From contig NZ_BMDS01000004.1 in NCBI RefSeq assembly GCF_014635905.1, forward strand, positions 1 to 64,000: a DNA stretch of 64,000 bases, written 5' to 3'. Shown piece after piece: positions 8,534 through 18,544 of this stretch; within the stretch, counting starts at the first letter, position 1; the number at the start of each line of letters is the position of its first letter. The notes under the pieces were generated by a model. The model did not search any database. It was not told the origin of the DNA and worked only from the letters and a program-made list of their open reading frames with translations. Source of the stretch: Limosilactobacillus caviae. Lineage in GTDB: Bacteria > Bacillota > Bacilli > Lactobacillales > Lactobacillaceae. The position numbers and the translations under genes are program-made.

Positions 8534-9052
8534 TTGTTAGGTTGTATATTGCTTTATGTCGGCATGGTATTAATGAGCAATGGCTTTTATGCTGTTGAGG
8601 GCATAAAGGATAAATCGATTGTGGTTATGAACTTCTTTACTGGCGGACTTAGCTTAATTCTTAACGTTGTTGCTTTATCGTGGGGAATTATTAATGATAA
8701 GCCAGCAAGTTGGTTCTATGCTAGTGCCACTGGATTGCTATTCGCATTTACTTATCTCTATGTAGCGTTTAACACTCTTTGTGATTTTGACCAGCGTCTG
8801 TATGGTTGGTTCAGTCTATTTGTTGCGATTAACTCAATTCCAGCCGGGATCCTTTGTTTCCAAGGTTATGGCGGCAATTGGATTTACGGCATCATCTGGT
8901 GGGCCTGGGGAATTCTTTGGTTAACGGGATTCCTAACCAACAATCTAAAAATGAATCTTGGTAAGTTCCCTGGATATTTAGGAATCATTGAAGGAATTTG
9001 TACAGCATGGATTCCGGGATTCCTAATGCTCCTAAACTACTGGCCTAACTAA
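8534..9052 (+). CDS. ureI: Urea channel UreI (AmiS/UreI family)
   Basis: 172 residues, six membrane helices. The start is TTG 8534, ten bases after AAAGGAGG; it gives an N-terminus (LLGCILLYVGMVLMSNG) that aligns residue for residue with the start of Helicobacter UreI. The earlier ATG at 8529 runs into a stop. FFTGGLS and the Trp-rich IIWWAWGILWLTGF segment are also family features. The protein is shorter than Helicobacter UreI (195), mainly in external loops, so pH gating may differ. It lets urea reach cytoplasmic urease. Confidence 0.93.
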   Translation: MLGCILLYVGMVLMSNGFYAVEGIKDKSIVVMNFFTGGLSLILNVVALSWGIINDKPASWFYASATGLLFAFTYLYVAFNTLCDFDQRLYGWFSLFVAINSIPAGILCFQGYGGNWIYGIIWWAWGILWLTGFLTNNLKMNLGKFPGYLGIIEGICTAWIPGFLMLLNYWPN

Positions 9053-9085
9053 AATCTATTTAGCTAGAGAAAGGAAGGATAGATA

Positions 9086-9388
9086 ATGAGGCTCACAAAG
9101 CGTGAACAAGAAAAAATGATGATTAGCTTAGCCGGAATGATCGCAGAAAAGCGGAAGGATCGTGGCTTAAAGCTAAACCAGCCAGAAGCAGTTGCCCTAA
9201 TTACCAGTCGCCTGTTGGAAGGCGCTCGTGATGGCAAGACTGTTGGTGAGTTAATGAATGAAGGCGCAACTTGGCTAACTAAGGATGATGTTATGGAAGG
9301 AATTCCAGAAATGATTCCAATGATTCAAGTTGAAGCAACATTCCCTGATGGCACGAAGCTAATCACTGTTACTGACCCAATTCGCTAA
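9086..9388 (+). CDS. ureA: Urease subunit gamma
   Basis: 100 residues, exact family size. Contains [25 protein letters not shown] at the start and EGARDGKTV, standard for UreA. It forms the urease core with UreB and UreC, hydrolysing urea to ammonia and carbamate. Good binding site GGAAGGA before ATG. Confidence 0.97.
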   Translation: MRLTKREQEKMMISLAGMIAEKRKDRGLKLNQPEAVALITSRLLEGARDGKTVGELMNEGATWLTKDDVMEGIPEMIPMIQVEATFPDGTKLITVTDPIR

Positions 9389-9418
9389 TTTTTAGCATCT
9401 AAAGAAGGAGGAAACAAA

Positions 9419-9793
9419 ATGGTTCCTGGAGAATATAAGTTACAACCAGACAAAGTACCATACAATGTTGGTTACGATGATATCTCACTCAAAGTAAAAA
9501 ACGTTGGTGACCGTCCTGTCCAAGTTGGTTCAGAATACCACTTTTACGAAGCAAACGAGCAAGGTCTACAATTTGATCGTAGCCAGGCATGGGGTAAGCA
9601 CCTTGACATACCAGCCGGAACTGCTATTCGTCTAGAAGCTGGTGAAGAGCGGACCGTTAAACTCATTGACTTTGGTGGAAAACGCCGGGTATTCGGCTTT
9701 AACAATAAAGTTAATGGTTGGCTTGATGTTGATAAGAAAGCTGACACATACAATGGGTACCCGCTTGAGAAGAGTTATCCCGAAGAAAAGTAA
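9419..9793 (+). CDS. ureB: Urease subunit beta
   Basis: 124 residues. Starts with MVPGEY and contains the family core [18 protein letters not shown] and [14 protein letters not shown]. It is a structural subunit packing against UreC. AAGGAGG lies seven bases before the ATG; 15 bases separate it from ureC. Confidence 0.97.
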
Positions 9794-9808
9794 AGAGGAG
9801 GTAAAGTT

Positions 9809-11530
9809 ATGAGTTTTGATATGGATCACGAGCAGTTTGCCTCATTTTACGGACCAACTACTGGCGATAGCGTACGACTAGGCGATACAGACTTATTTGC
9901 CAAAGTCGAAAAAGACCTAACAGTTCATGGTCAAGAAAGTTTATTCGGTGGTGGAAAAGTCCTTCGTGATGGAATGGGTGTTAGTGCCACTGAAACCCGT
10001 GCCGGAAATCCAATGGTTGCCGATACAATTATTTCTGATGCACTTATTATTGATTGGACTGGAATTTATAAGGCGGATATTGGTATTCGTGACGGTAAGA
10101 TCCTTGCCATTGGTAAAGGTGGTAACCCAGACGTCATGGATAACGTTGATTTCATTGTCGGGGCAAGTACTGAAGCCATTTCTGGTGAAGGAATGATTGT
10201 TACCGCTGGTGGAATTGACCTCCACGTTCACTACATTACCCCATCCATTGCTCAAGCTGCTTTGGATAACGGTATTACAACCTTATTTGGTGGTGGTACC
10301 GGTCCTGCTAATGGTACTCGTTCCGCTACTTGTAACCCTGGAGCATGGTACACTCACCGGATGCTTCAAGCGGTTGATAACGCTCCTATTAACTATGGTT
10401 TGATGGCTAAGGGTTCTGGTTCACGTCCAGAATTGATTGGTGAACAAATCGAAGCCGGATGTGCTGCCATTAAGACTCACGAAGACTGGGGTGCTACTGC
10501 TGCCGGAATTGAAAATTCAATTGCTGCGGCTAATAAGTATGATGTTCAATACGCCGTCCACACTGACTCGTTAAACGAAGGTGGATTCGTTGAAAACACC
10601 ATCAATGCCTTTAACGGCAATACAGTTCACACATTCCACACTGAAGGTGCCGGTGGTGGACACGCTCCTGACATTATGGTTGTTGCTGGTCAAGATAATG
10701 TTCTTCCATCATCAACAACTCCAACTAACCCATATTGTAAGAACACCCTTGATGAATTGTTCTACATGACAATGGTTTGCCACAACCTTAACCCTAAGAT
10801 TCCTGACGATGTTGCCTTTGCTGAATCACGTATTCGGAAACAAACTGAAGCTGCCGAAGACGTGCTCCAAGATATGGGTGCCCTCAGTATGATGACTTCT
10901 GATGCGCAAGCCATGGGACGTGTTGGTGAAGTTGCTATGCGTTGTTGGCAATTAGCAAGCAAGATGAAGAAGGTTCGCGGACCGCTTGAAGGTGATTCCA
11001 AGTACGATGATAACAACCGGATCAAGCGTTACGTTGCTAAGTACACAATTAACCCAGCTATCTGTAACGGTATTTCAGATTATGTTGGTTCAATTGAAGT
11101 TGGTAAGTACGCTGACTTGAATATCTGGGATCCTAAATACTTCGGTACCAAGCCTGACATGGTTATTAAGAACGGTATGATCACATACGGTATTGCTGGT
11201 GATCCAAGCTCAAGTCTTCCAACACCAGAACCAGTTCTTGAACGTTACCTTTACGGTGCTGAAGGCCGTGCTGTTAACCACACATGTGTAACCTACGTAT
11301 CTCAATATGCTTACGACCACGGTATTAAAGAACAACTTGGCTTGAACAAGACTATCCTTCCTGTTCACAATACCCGGAGCATTACTAAGGCTAACATGAA
11401 GCTTAATAATTACACGCCAAAGACAATTGAAATTGATCCACAAACATATGACGTTAAGATTGATGGCAAGCTGATCACCTGTGATGCAGCGCCAACACTA
11501 CCATTAACTCAACGTTACTACCTATTCTAA
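9809..11530 (+). CDS. ureC: Urease subunit alpha (catalytic)
   Basis: 573 residues. Nickel ligands are visible: HVH at 139-141, the lysine that becomes carbamylated at K222 (AIKTHEDWG), and the histidines of YAVHTD and HTEGAGGGH. The mobile flap carries MVCHNL, with the usual flap Cys and His. All catalytic features are intact, so the enzyme should be active once matured by UreEFGD. A strong hairpin lies directly after the stop codon. Confidence 0.98.
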   Translation: MSFDMDHEQFASFYGPTTGDSVRLGDTDLFAKVEKDLTVHGQESLFGGGKVLRDGMGVSATETRAGNPMVADTIISDALIIDWTGIYKADIGIRDGKILAIGKGGNPDVMDNVDFIVGASTEAISGEGMIVTAGGIDLHVHYITPSIAQAALDNGITTLFGGGTGPANGTRSATCNPGAWYTHRMLQAVDNAPINYGLMAKGSGSRPELIGEQIEAGCAAIKTHEDWGATAAGIENSIAAANKYDVQYAVHTDSLNEGGFVENTINAFNGNTVHTFHTEGAGGGHAPDIMVVAGQDNVLPSSTTPTNPYCKNTLDELFYMTMVCHNLNPKIPDDVAFAESRIRKQTEAAEDVLQDMGALSMMTSDAQAMGRVGEVAMRCWQLASKMKKVRGPLEGDSKYDDNNRIKRYVAKYTINPAICNGISDYVGSIEVGKYADLNIWDPKYFGTKPDMVIKNGMITYGIAGDPSSSLPTPEPVLERYLYGAEGRAVNHTCVTYVSQYAYDHGIKEQLGLNKTILPVHNTRSITKANMKLNNYTPKTIEIDPQTYDVKIDGKLITCDAAPTLPLTQRYYLF

Positions 11531-11548
11531 TCTTAAATTAGATTTACC

Positions 11549-11583
11549 AAGGGGATTGGGAGCCGTGCCCCAATCTCCTTTTA
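11549..11583 (+). terminator. Terminator-like hairpin between ureC and ureE
   Basis: AAGGGGATTGGG pairs with CCCCAATCTCCTTTT, giving a GC-rich stem with a T run inside the operon. It should stop part of the transcripts after ureC, so structural subunits would be made in excess over accessory proteins. A stabilising 3' hairpin is the alternative. Confidence 0.75.
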
Positions 11584-11615
11584 TAAAAATTAAATAAAAA
11601 AGAGGTTTTATAGTT

Positions 11616-12065
11616 ATGGTTTTAACAGAAGTTTATCGTAATGTAGATGACATTCCTAACATTGGCAGCTATCATATCGAGACGGCAATGGTTAAGAGCG
11701 ATGATTTGATGAAGAATATTTTGCGGGTTAAGACTGACCATGGAAATGAATATGGTATCCGGCTTGATAATGAAGACCAAATTCTGGAAAATGGTTCTGC
11801 TTTCAAACTTGGCGATAAGAAACTGCTTGTCTTAAGCGTAATCGCTGATGAAATGATTGAAATAACTCCGCGTGATATTAATGAAATGGGTCTCGTTGCC
11901 CACTTCCTTGGTAATTTGCACAAGCCGGTTCAAATTAAGGATGGGAAGATTTCATTATTGCTCGATAAAGTCGTTGTTAAGATGCTTGATAAGCATGATA
12001 TTAATTACGAATTAAAGAAGGTTCAATTAGACCAACCGCTTGAATATTTAGACTTAACAAAGTAA
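11616..12065 (+). CDS. ureE: Urease accessory protein UreE (nickel metallochaperone)
   Basis: 149 residues. The sequence has a UreE N-terminal domain and the metal-binding C-terminal domain with [18 protein letters not shown], where the GNLH histidine is the interface nickel ligand. The His-rich tail of some UreE proteins is absent, so nickel storage is unlikely. First gene after the internal hairpin, with its own AAGAGG site. Confidence 0.95.
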   Translation: MVLTEVYRNVDDIPNIGSYHIETAMVKSDDLMKNILRVKTDHGNEYGIRLDNEDQILENGSAFKLGDKKLLVLSVIADEMIEITPRDINEMGLVAHFLGNLHKPVQIKDGKISLLLDKVVVKMLDKHDINYELKKVQLDQPLEYLDLTK

Positions 12066-12078
12066 GTAGGGATAGAAG

Positions 12079-12789
12079 ATGGAAAATGAATTAACAAAGA
12101 AACTAAATTATCTTGAAGTTTTCCAAATTTGTGATTCTACCTTCCCAATCGGTACTTTTAACCACTCGTTCGGAATGGAAAATTATCTCCGGACAAACGT
12201 GATTAAAAAGGCTCCCGAATTTCGAATTTGGCTTGAAAACTATTACCGGTCGCAATTTCGGTTTGGTGAAGGTCTTCTCGTGAAATTGTGCTATGAGGCA
12301 ATTAAGCAGCATGATTTTGATAAGCTGATTGAATATGATGATCAAATTACTAAATCTACATTGGCTATTGAAACGCGGAATGGTACAAAGCTGATTGCTC
12401 ACCAGATGATTGTCCTTATTCAAAAAATATATGGTGACAAAGTTCCACACTTAAAGGAATATGCGCAGGCAATTGATGATGGCAAAGCTTATGGTAACCC
12501 TGCAATCGTCTTTTCAATGTTTGCTCATTATAAGGGGGTTCCATTGCTCGATGCTTTCTTAATGTATGGCTATAGTGTTGCCTCAACCTTAGTGTTAAAC
12601 GCAGTGCGGGCAATTCCCCTTGGTCAGCGGCAGGGGCAGGTTATCTTAAATGACCTTATTAAGCTGCTTAAGCCTTTATACAAACAAGTGATGAAGCTTG
12701 ACGCATCTTATCTTGGTGCAAATGCTCCTGGCCTCGAAATGGCGCAAATTAATCACGAAACACAAGAATCACGGCTATTTATGTCTTAA
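12079..12789 (+). CDS. ureF: Urease accessory protein UreF
   Basis: 236 residues. [23 protein letters not shown] near the start is the UreF signature, and the all-helical remainder fits. UreF joins UreD and gates the UreG GTPase during nickel delivery. 13 bases after ureE. Confidence 0.95.
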   Translation: MENELTKKLNYLEVFQICDSTFPIGTFNHSFGMENYLRTNVIKKAPEFRIWLENYYRSQFRFGEGLLVKLCYEAIKQHDFDKLIEYDDQITKSTLAIETRNGTKLIAHQMIVLIQKIYGDKVPHLKEYAQAIDDGKAYGNPAIVFSMFAHYKGVPLLDAFLMYGYSVASTLVLNAVRAIPLGQRQGQVILNDLIKLLKPLYKQVMKLDASYLGANAPGLEMAQINHETQESRLFMS

Positions 12790-12815
12790 TAATTTTGGAA
12801 GGGAAGTTAAAAATT

Positions 12816-13442
12816 ATGAAACGTGCAGTACGAATTGGTGTTGGTGGTCCTGTTGGTTCAGGAAAGACCCAGTTGATTGAACGACTTACCCGGCAAATTC
12901 ATAATGACTACAATATTGGTGTTATTACCAATGATATTTATACCAAGTGGGATGCTGAATATATGGCAAAACACTCAGTACTTGATGAAGACCGGATTAT
13001 TGGTGTTGAAACTGGTGGCTGCCCCCACACAGCTATTCGTGAAGATGCCTCAATGAATATGGCTGCTGTTGAAGAACTAGAGCAACGGTTCAACAATGAC
13101 CTGGACCTAATCTTCATCGAAAGTGGTGGTGATAATCTAGCCGCAACGTTTAGCCCAGAACTAGTTGACTTTTCGATTTACATTATTGATGTGGCTGAAG
13201 GGGAAAAGATTCCTCGAAAGGCTGGTCAAGGAATGATTAAGTCTGATCTCTTCATCATTAATAAGACTGACTTGGCAAAGTATGTCGGTGCGGATCTTGA
13301 CCGGATGAAGGCAGACTCAGAAAAATTCCGTAACGATGGCAACTTCCTCTTTACCAATTTGAAGACTGATGAAGGTCTTGATGGTGTAATTAACTGGTTG
13401 AAGAAGGACGTATTACTTGAGGACTTGGAAGATGAAAAGTAA
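12816..13442 (+). CDS. ureG: Urease accessory GTPase UreG
   Basis: 208 residues. P-loop [13 protein letters not shown] (about 7-19), the metal-binding [15 protein letters not shown], and the guanine motif NKTDL are all present. ATG 12816 is used because GGAAGGG sits before it; a TTG at 12795 overlaps that site. It couples GTP hydrolysis to nickel insertion. Its 3' end overlaps ureD. Confidence 0.96.
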   Translation: MKRAVRIGVGGPVGSGKTQLIERLTRQIHNDYNIGVITNDIYTKWDAEYMAKHSVLDEDRIIGVETGGCPHTAIREDASMNMAAVEELEQRFNNDLDLIFIESGGDNLAATFSPELVDFSIYIIDVAEGEKIPRKAGQGMIKSDLFIINKTDLAKYVGADLDRMKADSEKFRNDGNFLFTNLKTDEGLDGVINWLKKDVLLEDLEDEK

Positions 13443-14286
13443 AGATTATGATGGCATGATTGACCTGGAATTTACTCACAAGAATGGTCGTGACTTTGCT
13501 AAGCGGACCTTTCGTAAGGGAAATTCATGGTTATCATTTTGCCAACCAAACAAGGACAATATCCCATATTATTTCCTCATCACTACTGGTGGAGGATATG
13601 TAGAAGGCGAAAGTTATCATCACCAAATTACTTTAGATGATAACAGTCACGCAATCGTTACTACGCAATCGCCAACTTATGTCTACAAATGTGAACATCA
13701 TAAAACAACCACGCAACAGGATGACTTCAAGCTTGGCAAAAATGCGATTTTGGAATTTTACCAAGATGAAACAATTCCGTATAAGGATGCCCGCTACCGT
13801 CAAAAGACAACAATTGACATGCAAAAGGGTGCTAAGTTAATCCTTACTGATGGTCTTTCAAAGGGTTGGTCTCCAGATGGCGCGCCGTTTCAATATGATG
13901 AAGTTGGCTTGCAGACGAAGATTAACTACGATGGTCACCTCGTTTACAATGACTTCCTCCTTGTCGACCCAGAGACTGATCCAATGCAAGAGATCGGTTA
14001 TTTTGAAGGAAAATTAAACTTCAATTCAGTAGTAATTATTGATGAAAATATTACTCAAGACACGGTTGAGGAATTACGGAAATACTTGTCCCAATTCGAT
14101 GTTGATATTCACTATGGAATTTCATTGCTTGAACAGGATGGGTTGGTTTTCCGTCTGTTAAGTAATAGTGCGTTTGAAAATCACAAGTTAATGTGGAAGT
14201 TCATCAGCTATTACCGTGAAAAGAAGCTTCATCTTTCCGAACTTAACTTACGGAAGAGTGAGCACCTTGAGCGAGAACAGGCATAA
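13432..14286 (+). CDS. ureD: Urease accessory protein UreD
   Basis: 284 residues, beginning at ATG 13432 inside the end of ureG (11-base overlap, translational coupling). [30 protein letters not shown] and the later [11 protein letters not shown] are typical of UreD/UreH, the scaffold that docks UreF and UreG on apo-urease. Placed last of the ure genes, as in the Streptococcus salivarius order IABCEFGD followed by nickel transport. Confidence 0.95.
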   Translation: MKSKDYDGMIDLEFTHKNGRDFAKRTFRKGNSWLSFCQPNKDNIPYYFLITTGGGYVEGESYHHQITLDDNSHAIVTTQSPTYVYKCEHHKTTTQQDDFKLGKNAILEFYQDETIPYKDARYRQKTTIDMQKGAKLILTDGLSKGWSPDGAPFQYDEVGLQTKINYDGHLVYNDFLLVDPETDPMQEIGYFEGKLNFNSVVIIDENITQDTVEELRKYLSQFDVDIHYGISLLEQDGLVFRLLSNSAFENHKLMWKFISYYREKKLHLSELNLRKSEHLEREQA

Positions 14287-14306
14287 AAAAATGAGGAGAT
14301 AAGAGA

Positions 14307-14687
14307 ATGAATATTATTATTACTGACTTGCTTGCGGCCGGAGTAGGCGCATTCTTTGGTGGTGGATTACGTAGTCTCTTATCTGACGTATTAAACACAG
14401 ATTATGACCATTACCGTTGGGGCACCATTATGGCAAACTTAATTGGCTCATTACTAATTGGAGTTTTTGCCGGCATGGTAACAAGTGATGAATTGCGGAA
14501 TACGATGAATGTATTACTAGCAACCGGATTTTGTGGCGGATTAACGACTTTTTCTACCTTTTCCCTAGAAACATTAAAATATTTCAAATCTGGTAAGAAG
14601 CTTTTAGCGTGGACTTACTGGGTAGGAAGTGTTATTGCATGCATTTGTTGTGTGTACTTAGGATTATGGTTCCACTCATGGCTGTAG
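14307..14687 (+). CDS. crcB: CrcB/Fluc fluoride channel, subunit 1
   Basis: 126 residues, four membrane helices. GAFFGGGLRSLL in helix 1, NLIGSLLIG in helix 2 and the TGFCGGLTTFSTFS break of helix 3 (fluoride path and central sodium site) are all intact. It follows ureD by 20 bases with AGGAG before the ATG. With the next gene it probably makes a heterodimer of opposite topologies. Confidence 0.92.
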   Translation: MNIIITDLLAAGVGAFFGGGLRSLLSDVLNTDYDHYRWGTIMANLIGSLLIGVFAGMVTSDELRNTMNVLLATGFCGGLTTFSTFSLETLKYFKSGKKLLAWTYWVGSVIACICCVYLGLWFHSWL

Positions 14688-14703
14688 AAAGGAAGAGTGT
14701 AGA

Positions 14704-15114
14704 ATGTCAAATGGGTTAAAGTTACTCGTAATCGGTGTCGGTTGTTTCTTCGGTGGCGTTCTCCGGTATGCGTGTGAAATAGTTTCCGACTTATGGATAA
14801 AGCCACCTTTTGCTGATCCGCTTGCTGTTTTGATTGTTAACGCGGTTGGTTGCTTCATTATTGGTTTATTTACAGCATGGTTTTTGAAGAAAATTGTCCC
14901 TAAAGACTGGCACACGATTATTACGACTGGTTTTTGTGGTGGTTTAACGACTTTCTCATCTTTTGCCCAGGGTATTACCGTTTTATTTATGGACGGTCAA
15001 GTTTGGATTGGGATTGTATATATTCTTGCTGATATGATCTGCGGGTTATTTGCAGTATATGCAGGTCTCTTCCTCGTGCTGGGGAAAGATTATGCTAAAG
15101 AATTATTAAAGTGA
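14704..15114 (+). CDS. crcB: CrcB/Fluc fluoride channel, subunit 2
   Basis: 136 residues with GCFFGGVLRYA, NAVGCFIIG and TGFCGGLTTFSSFAQG, the same functional motifs as its neighbour 16 bases upstream. Paired small CrcB genes usually encode antiparallel partners. Fluoride is a known competitive-type inhibitor of urease, which may explain its place inside this operon; that link is inference. Confidence 0.92.
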   Translation: MSNGLKLLVIGVGCFFGGVLRYACEIVSDLWIKPPFADPLAVLIVNAVGCFIIGLFTAWFLKKIVPKDWHTIITTGFCGGLTTFSSFAQGITVLFMDGQVWIGIVYILADMICGLFAVYAGLFLVLGKDYAKELLK

Positions 15115-15144
15115 CGCATAGTAAATTAAAGGAGCGGGATTTTA

Positions 15145-16158
15145 GTGCATATTCCAGATAACTATTTGAGTCCGGGAACTTGTGCGGTAATGTTTGCAGT
15201 GGCTGCACCGGTTATCGCTGTCTCAGCTAAAAAAGTAAAAGTTCAGTTAAAAGAACATAAGGAGCTTGCGCCGATGCTTGGAATTGCGGCCTCATTATCT
15301 TTCTTAATGATGATGTTTAACGTGCCGGTACCGGGCGGAACTAGTGCTCACGCGGTTGGAGGTACGCTGCTTGCAATCCTGATTGGGCCATACGCGGCCA
15401 GTATTGCAGTGACGGTTGCGTTAATTCTGCAAGCGTTCCTATTTGGCGATGGTGGAATTTTAGCGTTAGGAGCTAATATCTTTAATATGGCAATTATCAT
15501 GCCGTTTACTGGTTATTGGATCTATAACTTTTTGCGAAAGCACCACCATCCTAGTATTGGGACAGTCGTTGGTTCCTATTGCGGAATTAACTTGGCGGCT
15601 TTGATGGCGGGACTAGAACTAGGGATTCAGCCGCTAATTGCTCATACAGCAAGCGGTGCGCCCTTGTATAATCCATACCCGCTAGCAGTTACGATTCCCG
15701 CAATGGCCTTTGCTCACTTAGCTGTTGCCGGTTGGATTGAAGCGTTCTTTACGTACGTTGTTTATTCGTTCGTCAAGCGAGTGGCACCAAATGAGATTTA
15801 TCAAAATACCATGGTAAAGGATACAAAAAAGGGTTCAATTAAATACCTCATCTATGTAATTATCGGATTAGCTGTTCTGTCACCGATCGGCCTGCTTACA
15901 ACAGGAACTGCTTTTGGTGAATGGGATAACGCTGAACTATTGCAGCGGTTGAAGGTTGAGCACATTTCTAGTACGGTTCCTACGGGGATGAGCCATGGAT
16001 TTAACTATACTGCCTTATTTGGAGATTATACGATTCCAGGGACGTCTTTACCGATTGGCTATATTTTGAGCGCTATTACCGCAATTTTAATTTTCTTCCT
16101 AATAAGTAAGGTGCTGATGTCAATTTATGGCTCAACAAATAAAGCCGCAAATAAGTAA
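15145..16158 (+). CDS. Nickel ECF transporter, fused substrate-binding and NikN-like subunit (NikMN/CbiM)
   Basis: 337 residues, GTG start after AAAGGAG. The mature N-terminus MHIPDNYLSP is the CbiM/NikM signature, in which the His near the N-terminus coordinates the metal. Residues 1-210 are the S component. The last about 110 residues add two helices around GLLTTGTAFGEWD, resembling the NikN/CbiN auxiliary subunit. Linked to urease, nickel is the likely metal rather than cobalt. Confidence 0.9.
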   Translation: MHIPDNYLSPGTCAVMFAVAAPVIAVSAKKVKVQLKEHKELAPMLGIAASLSFLMMMFNVPVPGGTSAHAVGGTLLAILIGPYAASIAVTVALILQAFLFGDGGILALGANIFNMAIIMPFTGYWIYNFLRKHHHPSIGTVVGSYCGINLAALMAGLELGIQPLIAHTASGAPLYNPYPLAVTIPAMAFAHLAVAGWIEAFFTYVVYSFVKRVAPNEIYQNTMVKDTKKGSIKYLIYVIIGLAVLSPIGLLTTGTAFGEWDNAELLQRLKVEHISSTVPTGMSHGFNYTALFGDYTIPGTSLPIGYILSAITAILIFFLISKVLMSIYGSTNKAANK

Positions 16159-16972
16159 AAAAAACAAAGCGGTGCCGACAAAATTGCCAGTTTGGTTAAT
16201 GAATTCAGAGCGGCACCAGGTACAATTAACTAAAGGCCGGTTAGTACAAGATAATTTAACAAGGTTTGCGACACTTGTTGCTTTTCTTACGCGAATAACG
16301 CCGGTTTATAAAGCTAAAAATTCACCGTGGGTACGAATTATTGAGCTGATTGGGTTAACGATTTTAATTGTTTTATCATCACAGGTTATGTTTTTATGGC
16401 TAATTTTAATTCTTCTATTAACGCACCTCATTATTTTGCCGGGGTCTGTAATTATTACAATCACCAAAAAGCTGGTCAAATTGATGGCGGTTTCGTTGCT
16501 TGTATTATTACCGAGTCTCTTATTGCAGGCTAATAATATTAGTTTGCTTCTGACACGAGTTGCATTAATTATGCTAAACATTTCCATATTCTTAAGTATT
16601 ACTTCATGGCCCCAGTTTATTCAGGGACTAGAGCAGTTACATTTACCGAGTGTCATAATTTTAACTCTTGATATTACAATGAAGTATGTTTATACCCTTG
16701 GCGTTTATATTCAGGAGCTGCTCAGCAGTATTAAGTTGCGAACATTTGGACAACATGTAAATCGCCGAGTTCTTGGGGTTATTATTGGTCAGGTTTACTT
16801 GTCGGCAAAAAAACGAATGGGCGACCTTTATCAGGCAATGTTATTACGAGGATATAATAATAGCAGCATTGCGAGGAGAAAGCTTAGCTGGAATAAATAT
16901 GACTTGATTAGTATGGGTGAATTGTTATTTGCAGTGGCAGCATACTTTGTAACACAAGGAGTGGTGGCATGA
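16127..16972 (+). CDS. ECF transporter transmembrane (T) component CbiQ/NikQ
   Basis: 281 residues, several membrane helices and the coupling motifs RTFG and the late Ala-Met-x-x-Arg-Gly segment (YQAMLLRGY). It overlaps the previous gene by 32 bases, which indicates coupled translation. It links the S component to the ATPase. The first 70 residues are basic and longer than usual. Confidence 0.88.
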   Translation: MAQQIKPQISKKNKAVPTKLPVWLMNSERHQVQLTKGRLVQDNLTRFATLVAFLTRITPVYKAKNSPWVRIIELIGLTILIVLSSQVMFLWLILILLLTHLIILPGSVIITITKKLVKLMAVSLLVLLPSLLLQANNISLLLTRVALIMLNISIFLSITSWPQFIQGLEQLHLPSVIILTLDITMKYVYTLGVYIQELLSSIKLRTFGQHVNRRVLGVIIGQVYLSAKKRMGDLYQAMLLRGYNNSSIARRKLSWNKYDLISMGELLFAVAAYFVTQGVVA

Positions 16973-17694
16973 TTAAAATAGCTAACGGTGCGTACACTTA
17001 TGGAACACAGACCGGTTTTCACGATGTCAATATTGAGATTAATCGTGGTGATGCCGTTTGTATTATGGGCCCAAATGGTTCTGGTAAGTCGACGCTATTA
17101 AAAACGATTGTTGGATTATATAGTTTAGAAAACGGCCGGTATACTTTTGACGATTTGGTAATTGATAAGAAGTTCCTAAAAGATTCAACAAAAACAGGGC
17201 CATTTTATCAAAAGTTCGGCTTTGTATTTCAAAATAGTGATATCCAACTCTTTAATACTAGTGTGACTGATGAGATAGCATTTGGCCCAGAACATCTCGG
17301 CTTACCGCAGCATGAAATTGAACAGCGTGTAAATGATTGTTTAAAGCTATTGAAGATTGAGCGGCTCCGCGACCGTGTTCCTTATCACTTATCCGGTGGT
17401 GAGCAAAAATTAGTAGCGATTGCCAGTGTACTAACGATGAACCCGGACATTATGATTTTTGATGAGCCGTTTAATGGGTTGTCGCCCAAGTATCGGACAC
17501 TGATTACGCAAATAATTAATCAGTTACATCAAGCGGGAAAAACAATTATTATTTCAAGTCACCATTTTAATCAGATTAGGTCGTTGGTTGACCGTGTTTA
17601 TGTATTTTCAGAGGATCATACGATTACCCGGGAAATAACAGCCGATCAGTTAGAAGAAATGCCGCGATTTATCGATTATTTGGATAATTTATAG
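16969..17694 (+). CDS. ECF transporter ATP-binding protein CbiO/NikO
   Basis: 241 residues, complete ABC ATPase: Walker A GPNGSGKST (about 34-42), Q-loop FVFQNSDIQLF, signature LSGGEQKLVA, Walker B IMIFDEPFNGL and the switch His in ISSHH. ATG overlaps the cbiQ stop by four bases. Last gene of the block that begins with amtB. Confidence 0.93.
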   Translation: MIKIANGAYTYGTQTGFHDVNIEINRGDAVCIMGPNGSGKSTLLKTIVGLYSLENGRYTFDDLVIDKKFLKDSTKTGPFYQKFGFVFQNSDIQLFNTSVTDEIAFGPEHLGLPQHEIEQRVNDCLKLLKIERLRDRVPYHLSGGEQKLVAIASVLTMNPDIMIFDEPFNGLSPKYRTLITQIINQLHQAGKTIIISSHHFNQIRSLVDRVYVFSEDHTITREITADQLEEMPRFIDYLDNL

Positions 17695-17734
17695 AAAAGT
17701 AATTTATTATAAGATGTTTAAAATTAAATAGAGA

Positions 17735-17780
17735 AAATAGAAGACCGAAAAGAGATGTACTTTTCAGCCTTCTATTTTTT
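17735..17780. terminator. Bidirectional terminator after the nickel transporter
   Basis: AAAATAGAAGACCGAAAAG pairs with TTTTCAGCCTTCTATTTTTT with two mismatches. It serves the urease block and the convergent regulator gene, whose stop codon it touches. Confidence 0.8.
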
Positions 17781-18489
17781 AAACAAATTTATAACCGAAC
17801 CCGCGGACAGTAAGAAGATGGGTGGGATGTTGTGAATCATCCTCAAGTTTATCGCGAAGATGGCTGATATGAATATCAACAATTCGTGAAGTATCAAGGA
17901 TATCATACCCCCATACACCGTTAACAAGCTGGTCGCGACTTAATACTTGTCCTTGATGGTCAACTAAGTAGGATAATAGTTGGAATTCTTTTGGAGTTAA
18001 AGCAATTGTTTCGCCGTTCTTGGTAACTGTATAGGATTCCTGATTGATTTGCCACGCACCAGCAGTCATGACCGTATCTTCCGTTGCCTTTTCCTGGTCG
18101 GCTAGTGAATGTAGTTGCGGATAGTGGTAAGTCCATAACCGCTGTTCAATTAAGGGACGGAAAATGGAAGGGATAATAGGGGTGGCGAGGACATCATCGA
18201 CACGTGCACGGTAGAGTTTACGTTGGATCCGTTCCGTAAGCCGCGGGGTAAAGATAGTAATCGGTCCTTGAACCTGGTGGCGGATAAGGGTCATTGTCGC
18301 AATAGTCGTATCCAAACTTACTTCGGTCATATCCCACCAGATACCGCTGATTTTTTCTTTTTCTAAGGCAACCACAAGACCGGTCGGCGTAGTTACTAAC
18401 TCGAATTTCCAGTGGGCCTTTTTACATATATTTTGTAATTCTTGTACCAGAGTATCTTGCTGACTCATTAGCAAAAATTTATTGGTCAT
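17779..18489 (-). CDS. OmpR/PhoB-type response regulator with degenerate receiver
   Basis: 236 residues. The C-terminal winged helix is normal (TPKEFQLLSYLVDHQGQVLSRDQLVNGVWGYD...RIVDIHISHLRDKLEDD...VRGFGYKF). The receiver is weak: D53 stands at the phosphorylation position (GIWWDM), but the N-terminal acidic pair is replaced by Gln10-Gln11 and the conserved Lys of the KP motif by Thr (LATP). No histidine kinase gene is nearby. It is divergent from pstSCAB and faces the PHO-box array, so it probably controls phosphate uptake, perhaps without normal phosphorylation. Confidence 0.85.
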   Translation of the reverse strand: MTNKFLLMSQQDTLVQELQNICKKAHWKFELVTTPTGLVVALEKEKISGIWWDMTEVSLDTTIATMTLIRHQVQGPITIFTPRLTERIQRKLYRARVDDVLATPIIPSIFRPLIEQRLWTYHYPQLHSLADQEKATEDTVMTAGAWQINQESYTVTKNGETIALTPKEFQLLSYLVDHQGQVLSRDQLVNGVWGYDILDTSRIVDIHISHLRDKLEDDSQHPTHLLTVRGFGYKFV

Positions 18490-18504
18490 AATATTTCTCC
18501 AAAA

Positions 18505-18544
18505 TTTACATAACCTTTACATTATAAAGATTAAAACTTTACAT
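18505..18544 (+). promoter_or_regulatory. PHO-box array upstream of pstS
   Basis: TTTACAT occurs at 18505, 18516 and 18538, on an 11-base period (the 18527 position is a degenerate repeat). Helically phased TTTACA-type repeats are how PhoP-like regulators bind in low-G+C Gram-positives. The array lies in the divergent region and could serve both directions. The downstream TATTTG at 18560 may be the -10 for pstS. Confidence 0.7.

Noticed and set aside
15145-17694. Cobalt or vitamin B12 transporter
   Set aside because: CbiMQO-like proteins can carry cobalt, but the genes are tightly linked to urease and no cobalamin genes are present, so nickel is preferred.
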